A stretch of DNA of 10,960 nucleotides from CAYYJM01 sp964471755 (GTDB lineage: Bacteria; Planctomycetota; Planctomycetia; Gemmatales; Gemmataceae), in the NCBI GenBank assembly GCA_964471755.1, contig CAYYJM010000224.1, positions 1-10,960 on the forward strand. The letters are read 5' to 3'. The notes beneath the pieces were generated by a model that did no database searches, was not told where the DNA came from, and saw only the letters and a program-made list of their open reading frames with translations. Made by a program: the position numbers and the translations under genes. Of this stretch, positions 7,182 to 10,960 are shown piece by piece (position 1 is the stretch's first letter; the number at the start of each line of letters is the position of its first letter).

Positions 7182-7205
7182 TCATGGATGCTGACGCGCC
7201 ACGCT
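7182..7205. repeat. Degenerate copy of the 1-68 palindrome arm
   Basis: Read on the minus strand, 7205 to 7182 matches the left arm at 1-23 with one or two substitutions and a short insertion: AGCGTGG-x-GCGTCAGC-xx-CCATGA. Read on the plus strand, it also continues into ACGCTCGCC, as the right arm does at 63-71. It sits 14 bp after the LRR gene stop. A small 7-bp stem (7178-7184 with 7192-7198) can still form, but the full palindrome is gone. Confidence 0.6.
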
Positions 7206-7218
7206 CGCCAGGATTTGG

Positions 7219-7260
7219 GTTCACAGCAACCGCTCGATCACCGCATCGGCGACGGCTTTG
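7219..7260 (-). pseudogene. Remnant copy of hemW 3' end
   Basis: These 42 bp match 8435-8476, the 3' end of hemW, at 39 positions. On the minus strand the copy encodes KAVADAVIERLL and a TGA stop, identical in protein to the true HemW C-terminus. All three differences are synonymous (Lys AAA/AAG, Asp GAT/GAC, Leu TTG/CTG). Upstream, the frame reads SAPIFPAKASI after a TAA at 7293-7295 and no longer resembles HemW. This is therefore a truncated remnant of a diverged hemW copy, lying on the far side of the WD40 gene in the same orientation as intact hemW. Confidence 0.65.
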
Positions 7261-7341
7261 ATGCTCGCCTTCGCAGGAAAGATTGGAGCGGATTACGGTT
7301 TGATGAGGGAGTAACCGAAGAAGCTCTGTGTGGGTGCAGGT

Positions 7342-7374
7342 CAAGTGGCCCGCGACGGAGTCGCGGGCCACTTG
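7342..7374. repeat. Perfect 15-bp hairpin with GGA loop
   Basis: CAAGTGGCCCGCGAC at 7342-7356 is exactly repeated in inverted form at 7360-7374, with only GGA between. It would fold into a very stable stem-loop as RNA or single-stranded DNA. No T-run follows on either strand, so an intrinsic terminator is unlikely. Its sequence is unrelated to the palindromes at 1-68 and 3234-3287, so it is probably another class of short interspersed palindrome. Confidence 0.85.
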
Positions 7375-7545
7375 GCGGTCTGCCATCGCAGCGCTTCACC
7401 GGTTACGCCCGTTTGATCATCGAGCCGGGCGTGACCTGTCGCAAGAGCGTCCGGACGACGCAGGGGAGCCGACGCCGCGAGTGTCGCGAATCAGTATCCT
7501 CTCCCGGAGAAGTAACCCGGAACCCGACACTGCGGAGGGTCGGTC

Positions 7546-8430
7546 ATGCAGATCCTGAAGGGGCACAATCCTGCCAAGCCAGTGCGGTCGCTGACCTTCT
7601 CACCCGACAACGTCCACCTGGCGTCGTCGGCTCGCGACTATCAGTCGCGTCTCTGGGACCTGAACACCAGCACCAGCCTCATCGTCGAGGAAGGTTATGC
7701 CGACAGCTACACCGTCGCATTCTCGCACGATGGAGCCGTCCTCGCGACCGGCAAGACGGGCGCCATCAGCCTCTACACTCTCGCCAGTCGAGAACTGCGC
7801 CATCTGAAGATCGACTACGACGGGATGGCGATGCAGGTGGCCTTCTCCGCTGACGGCAAGTGGTTCGGAGCCGTCGGTGGCAGCGTTCGCCTCTGGACAG
7901 CCGATGCACTCGAACCGACGCCCCTGCCCGAGGAGCGGCTGCGGGCGCAGGGGTGCCTGGCGTTTCGTCAAGACGGCGCACTGCTGGCCAGTGCCCACTC
8001 GGTGTGGGAGAATTTCAAAGAGCGGCGGTTCGTTCGTCTGTGGAACCTGACCACGCTCACGGTTCAGGGCGAACTGACCGGCTACACGGCCGAGGTGGAG
8101 GCGCTGGCGTTCAGCCCGGACGGTCAACTCCTGGCCGGTGCCTGTGGCCGAACCCTGATCGTGTGGAACGTGGCCGATGGTACGGTGGTGACGCGGTTAC
8201 AACATCCCTCCCGGAAGTACAAGGACGTCGCCTTCGCGCCGGACGGTCGCCACCTGGTCCATGCCTGTAACGATGCCACGGTTCGTCTGGTCGCCGTCGA
8301 TGGCTGGAGCGAGGCGGCCGGATACGACTGGGAACTCGGCCCGATGATCNNNNNNNNNNCCCCGGACGGCATGCGTGCCGCCGGCGGCAGCGGCCGAGGG
8401 AAGATCGTCGTGTTCGACGTGGACCTGTGA
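7546..8430 (+). CDS. WD40-repeat beta-propeller protein, seven blades
   Basis: This protein is 294 residues long as assembled. Seven blade signatures are visible, each an FSPDG-like turn followed by a W/Y/V-D-like strand end: FSPDN (18-22), FSHDG (59-63), FSADG (100-104), FRQDG (140-144), FSPDG (189-193), FAPDG (230-234) and PDG (273-275). Seven blades make a complete propeller, so the protein is probably nothing but the propeller, with no signal peptide or enzyme domain. Such proteins usually act as cytosolic binding platforms; the partner is unknown. The start at 7546 has GGAGG 7 nt upstream (7534-7538). Ten Ns at 8350-8359 hide residues 269-272, at the start of the last blade, where xAFS would fit, and the frame is kept across them. 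The stop codon is 6 bp from the stop of convergent hemW. A short copy of the hemW end lies upstream, so this gene may have been inserted there. Confidence 0.9.
   Translation: MQILKGHNPAKPVRSLTFSPDNVHLASSARDYQSRLWDLNTSTSLIVEEGYADSYTVAFSHDGAVLATGKTGAISLYTLASRELRHLKIDYDGMAMQVAFSADGKWFGAVGGSVRLWTADALEPTPLPEERLRAQGCLAFRQDGALLASAHSVWENFKERRFVRLWNLTTLTVQGELTGYTAEVEALAFSPDGQLLAGACGRTLIVWNVADGTVVTRLQHPSRKYKDVAFAPDGRHLVHACNDATVRLVAVDGWSEAAGYDWELGPMIXXXXPDGMRAAGGSGRGKIVVFDVDL
8350..8359. other. Assembly gap, ten Ns
   Basis: Ten consecutive Ns interrupt the WD40 coding sequence. The true gap length may differ from ten, as such runs are often placeholders. The reading frame is open and WD40-like on both sides, so the real gap is probably close to a length that keeps frame. 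Confidence 0.99.
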
Positions 8431-8436
8431 CGACGT

Positions 8437-9567
8437 TCACAGCAGCCGCTCGATCACCGCGTCGGCGACGGCCTTGCCGCGACGACTCAGACGCACCCGA
8501 TCGCCGGTATCGAGCAGGAAACCCTGCTCGACGAGCCGCGCAATCGGCTCACCGGCCAGGGCGTCCAGAGGGAAGCCGGTGCGTCGGTGGAACTCTTCCC
8601 GAACGACGCCATCGAGCGTGCGCCGCAGATTCAGGGCCAGCGTCTCGCGAGCGCGCGCTTCCGGGTCGAGCGTCTCACGCTGGCTGGCGAAATCGTCTCC
8701 CGTCAGGGCGGCCCGCAGGTAGGCTTCGAGATTGCCCAGATTCTTGCCGCGGACGCCGTCGAGATACCACGCCGCAGCCATGCCGAAACCGAAGTAGGTG
8801 TCGCCGGCCCAGTACACCTGATTGTGTCGGCAGCGCTCGCCCGGTGCGGCGAAGCTCGAAATCTCGTAGTGGTCCCAGCCGGCCTCGGCGAGAACGTCCT
8901 GGGCCAGCTCGTAGAGCGTCAACTCGGCGTCCTCGGTCAGGGGCGTGAGCTGGCCATCACGGCGAGCCTTCCAGAGCGACGTTCCCGTCTCGTAGGTCAG
9001 ACCATAGGTCGAGAGATGACCGATGCCCAGATCCAGGGCGCGGGTCAGATCGTCACGCCACATCGCCGCCGTCTGGCCGGGTGCGCCGAAGATCAGATCG
9101 AGCGACACGCGCGGGATGTGACGACGAACGCGCTCGATCACGGCGGGCACCTCCTCGGCCCGATGGCTGCGGTCGAGCAGGGCCAGTACGCCGGGCTGGA
9201 AGGACTGCACGCCGACACTCAGACGATTGACGCCCGCCGTGGCGAGGATCGCCAGGCGTTCGTCGTCGAGGTCGTCGGGATTGGCCTCCAGGGACCATTC
9301 GCCGTCGGGAGCCAGCGGCAGCCAGCGGCGGAGCAGATCGAGCAGACGTGCCAGCAAGGTCGGCGGCAGCGCGCTGGGCGTGCCGCCGCCGAGAAAGATC
9401 GTGTCCACCGATCGAGGTCGGCCGAGCCGGGCCAGCTCCTCGCCGAGGGCCTCGACGTAGAGAGCCATGCTCGACATCCGGCCGACGGCGATGGCGAAGT
9501 CGCAGTAACCGCACCGCCGGGCACAGAACGGCACGTGGACGTACGCGGCTCGGGGTGCAGGGTGCAT
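8437..9567 (-). CDS. hemW: HemW-like radical SAM protein (heme chaperone)
   Basis: This 376-residue protein is a normal full-length HemW. The radical SAM cluster motif is Cys15-x3-Cys19-x2-Cys22 in PFCARRCGYCDF. GGGTPS (60-65) is the SAM-binding glycine motif, DLIFGAPGQT is a conserved family segment, and HNQVYW (248-253) is typical of HemW rather than the coproporphyrinogen oxidase HemN. HemN also has a different cysteine pattern (CxxxCxxCxC). HemW proteins bind heme and pass it to target proteins such as respiratory enzymes, and are often misannotated as oxygen-independent coproporphyrinogen III oxidase. The ATG at 9567 is chosen because the protein then starts MHPAPRAAYVHVPFC, as usual for the family. 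No strong Shine-Dalgarno sequence is seen. The open frame to 10482 is antisense-type shadow of the upstream glycosyltransferase gene. The gene lies 62 bp downstream of that gene on the same strand and may be cotranscribed with it. Confidence 0.95.
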   Translation of the reverse strand: MHPAPRAAYVHVPFCARRCGYCDFAIAVGRMSSMALYVEALGEELARLGRPRSVDTIFLGGGTPSALPPTLLARLLDLLRRWLPLAPDGEWSLEANPDDLDDERLAILATAGVNRLSVGVQSFQPGVLALLDRSHRAEEVPAVIERVRRHIPRVSLDLIFGAPGQTAAMWRDDLTRALDLGIGHLSTYGLTYETGTSLWKARRDGQLTPLTEDAELTLYELAQDVLAEAGWDHYEISSFAAPGERCRHNQVYWAGDTYFGFGMAAAWYLDGVRGKNLGNLEAYLRAALTGDDFASQRETLDPEARARETLALNLRRTLDGVVREEFHRRTGFPLDALAGEPIARLVEQGFLLDTGDRVRLSRRGKAVADAVIERLL

Positions 9568-9629
9568 CGTCTCGCTCGTCGGGGTGGCGTTCGACTCTGC
9601 TGGTATCCTACGAGCTGGCGTCGCTCCGC

Positions 9630-10960
9630 TCACTGTGAATCGAGCCGCGTGGCGATGGCGTAATGCTCCTGATGCTGCTCCACGTACTCCTTGAGCCGAC
9701 CGTGGACGAAGGCCCACACCAGGCCGCGGGCTCCCGGCGGATGGAACGTACTCCCGCCGGGTCGGATCTCGTACTGATCGTGCGGCAGCGTCTCGGCCAC
9801 CACGGCGGGAACGCAGAGAACACGGGGCATTTCCAGGCCCGAGGGAAGATGGGCCGACTGCAAGGCCGGCAAGCGCTCCCACTGATACAGGTGGGCGTCG
9901 AGCGGGATGCCCAGGCGAATCCGGCTGGCCCGGCCCGGTCGGCCCACGAAGCCGGCGCTGGCCCGGTTGTCGAGGCCCTCCGCGCAGAGTCGATCCGCGA
10001 GCTGCTCGCCGATGTCGGGCTGAGTGATCTTGCTCGCTCCACTGTAGGCCGCCGGCAGGAGGAGCAGGATGGCGAGACCGGAGGCCCAGACCGGACCGGG
10101 CCAGGGACCACGCAGACCAACCCAGCCCAGCAGGCCGATGCAGCCGGCCAGGCCCACGGCGGCGGCCAGCTCCAGGAGCGTCGGGCCAAGCTGCCAGCAG
10201 ATGACGGTCGAGCCCAGCCAGACGACCGCCAGCAGACCCAGCGGCAGAGTGAAGACCCAGCGGAACCACGTCTGGATCGCCACGCCGTCCGCCTGATCGA
10301 GCGTCAGAGCGAGGTAGACGGCCACGAGGGGAAAGACCGGCAGCAGGTAGCGGATGGAGAAGTTGAAGGTGCAGGCCGTCAGCACGACGCTGAAGACCGT
10401 CCAGGCCAGGATGAAGCCGCCGGCCAGCCGCTGGCGAGGACTGACGGGCATCAGCCCGTGACTGAGGCCACGTCGGAACCACAGGGGCAACAGAATGGGC
10501 GAGGCCATCAGAGCGAGCAGTCCCAGAGCGAGCGGCACGCGCGAGGCGATCAGCCAGGGATCACGCGACACCCGCGCGGCGACCTGATCGGTCCAGAGGG
10601 CACTGAGGTTGCCATGCGTCAGAGCGACGGCGACGAACCAGGCTCCGCCGAGGCCGAGACCCAGGAGCAGGCTGGGCCAGTGGAGCAGTCGTCGCCAGCA
10701 CAGCGGCCGCCAGGGATTGGCGAGGGCGAACAGGCCGAGAAAGCCAAGGAACGCCAGGGCGGGCGTGCCCTTGGTGGCTACCGCCAGCCCGGCACCGACG
10801 TAGAGCAGCAGGGCGTGTCCGGCGCGCGGCTGCGTCAGGATCATTCGCCCCAGGGCCCCGTAGGCACTCATCATCAGGAAGAGGCAGAGCCAGATGTCCG
10901 GCAGGCAGCGCATGGCACTGAGCGCGAACAGTGGATTGCCCAGCAGCAGAGCGCCGGCCA
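9630..10960 (-). CDS. GT39/ArnT-like membrane glycosyltransferase, 5'-truncated by window
   Basis: About 442 residues are visible, and the frame stays open to the window's right edge, so the true N-terminus is missing. The visible part has about ten hydrophobic segments, for example WLCLFLMMSAYGAL, ALLLYVGAGLAVA, LLLGLGLGGAWFVAVAL, LALGLLALMASPILLPLWF and RYLLPVFPLVAVYLAL, and then a soluble C-terminal domain of about 130 residues. The order fits the polytopic GT39/PMT_2 or ArnT-like family, which moves sugars from a polyprenyl-phosphate donor to lipid or protein acceptors outside the membrane. NPLFALSAMRCLPDIWLCLF near the edge matches the family's segment with Arg and Pro-Asp at the end of an early TM helix. 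The catalytic acidic residues of the first loop lie outside the window, so activity cannot be judged. The internal ATG at 10913 is not taken as the start because family-like sequence continues upstream. HemW follows 62 bp downstream. Confidence 0.88.
   Translation of the reverse strand, partial: AGALLLGNPLFALSAMRCLPDIWLCLFLMMSAYGALGRMILTQPRAGHALLLYVGAGLAVATKGTPALAFLGFLGLFALANPWRPLCWRRLLHWPSLLLGLGLGGAWFVAVALTHGNLSALWTDQVAARVSRDPWLIASRVPLALGLLALMASPILLPLWFRRGLSHGLMPVSPRQRLAGGFILAWTVFSVVLTACTFNFSIRYLLPVFPLVAVYLALTLDQADGVAIQTWFRWVFTLPLGLLAVVWLGSTVICWQLGPTLLELAAAVGLAGCIGLLGWVGLRGPWPGPVWASGLAILLLLPAAYSGASKITQPDIGEQLADRLCAEGLDNRASAGFVGRPGRASRIRLGIPLDAHLYQWERLPALQSAHLPSGLEMPRVLCVPAVVAETLPHDQYEIRPGGSTFHPPGARGLVWAFVHGRLKEYVEQHQEHYAIATRLDSQ

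Larger units (their letters stand above)
7168..7545. other. 378-bp intergenic region with repeats and gene remnant
   Basis: No intact gene is visible here. From left to right it holds a degenerate copy of the window's first palindrome arm (7182-7205), a 42-bp near-copy of the hemW 3' end on the minus strand (7219-7260), and a perfect 15-bp hairpin (7342-7374). About 170 bp follow with nothing recognisable except the ribosome-binding site of the WD40 gene (7534-7538). The promoter of that gene should lie in this last part. Confidence 0.7.

Noticed and set aside
7342..7374. CRISPR repeat or intrinsic terminator
   Set aside because: There is a single copy with no spacer array, and no T-run follows on either strand.
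9604..9640. Promoter for hemW (TTCACA and TAGGAT on the minus strand)
   Set aside because: The two boxes are about 23 nt apart, well outside the usual 16-18 nt, and the -10 match is weak. Cotranscription with the upstream glycosyltransferase is just as likely.
9568..10482. N-terminal extension of hemW to 681 residues
   Set aside because: The extra 305 codons overlap the glycosyltransferase gene on the same strand in another frame and encode Arg/Gly/Pro-rich shadow sequence. HemW proteins normally start just before the CxxxCxxC motif, as with the ATG at 9567.

Overview
The window is GC-rich, with dense and mostly well-spaced genes, and it looks like chromosomal DNA of a planctomycete, probably from the Gemmataceae. 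The best evidence is a TIGR02996 repeat-companion domain (core HPDDDTPRLIFADWL) joined to ribonuclease-inhibitor-like leucine-rich repeats, a DUF1570-like secreted protein, a planctomycete-type membrane-anchored coiled-coil protein, and palindromic elements scattered between genes. A 10-N run at 8350-8359 shows this is a draft or metagenome scaffold, so apparent gene lesions must be read with care.

Layout, left to right. A 23-bp-arm palindrome (1-68) lies at the 3' end of a minus-strand membrane-anchored coiled-coil protein (101-877). Divergent from it is a 698-residue secreted protein (1111-3207) with Gly/Pro-rich tracts at both ends and a DUF1570-like core whose metallopeptidase residues appear to be lost. 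A second palindrome (3234-3287) sits directly before a zinc-dependent medium-chain alcohol/polyol dehydrogenase (3296-4318). That gene is followed 5 bp later by a small secreted beta-rich protein (4324-4854), making a likely two-gene unit. A small secreted minus-strand protein (4863-5294), possibly PrcB-like, converges on it.

The middle holds a TIGR02996-LRR gene (5508-7167) that lacks a canonical start codon (ATA where ATG is expected) and is frameshifted at about 5943-5962. It is either a pseudogene or an assembly-damaged gene. A 378-bp gap follows (7168-7545). It holds a degenerate copy of the first palindrome's arm, a 42-bp near-copy of the 3' end of hemW, and a perfect 15-bp hairpin. Next is a seven-bladed WD40 protein (7546-8430) with the N run inside its last blade.

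The right part is a minus-strand pair: a GT39/ArnT-like membrane glycosyltransferase cut by the window edge (9630-10960) and, 62 bp downstream, hemW (8437-9567), whose stop codon lies 6 bp from the WD40 stop.

The genes do not form one obvious pathway: hemW and the dehydrogenase are housekeeping or metabolic, and the rest are lineage-specific secreted or scaffold proteins. I see no convincing new multi-gene system. The most notable signals are the duplicated hemW 3' end bracketing the WD40 gene, the DUF1570-like protein with a degenerate active site, and the doubly damaged TIGR02996-LRR gene.
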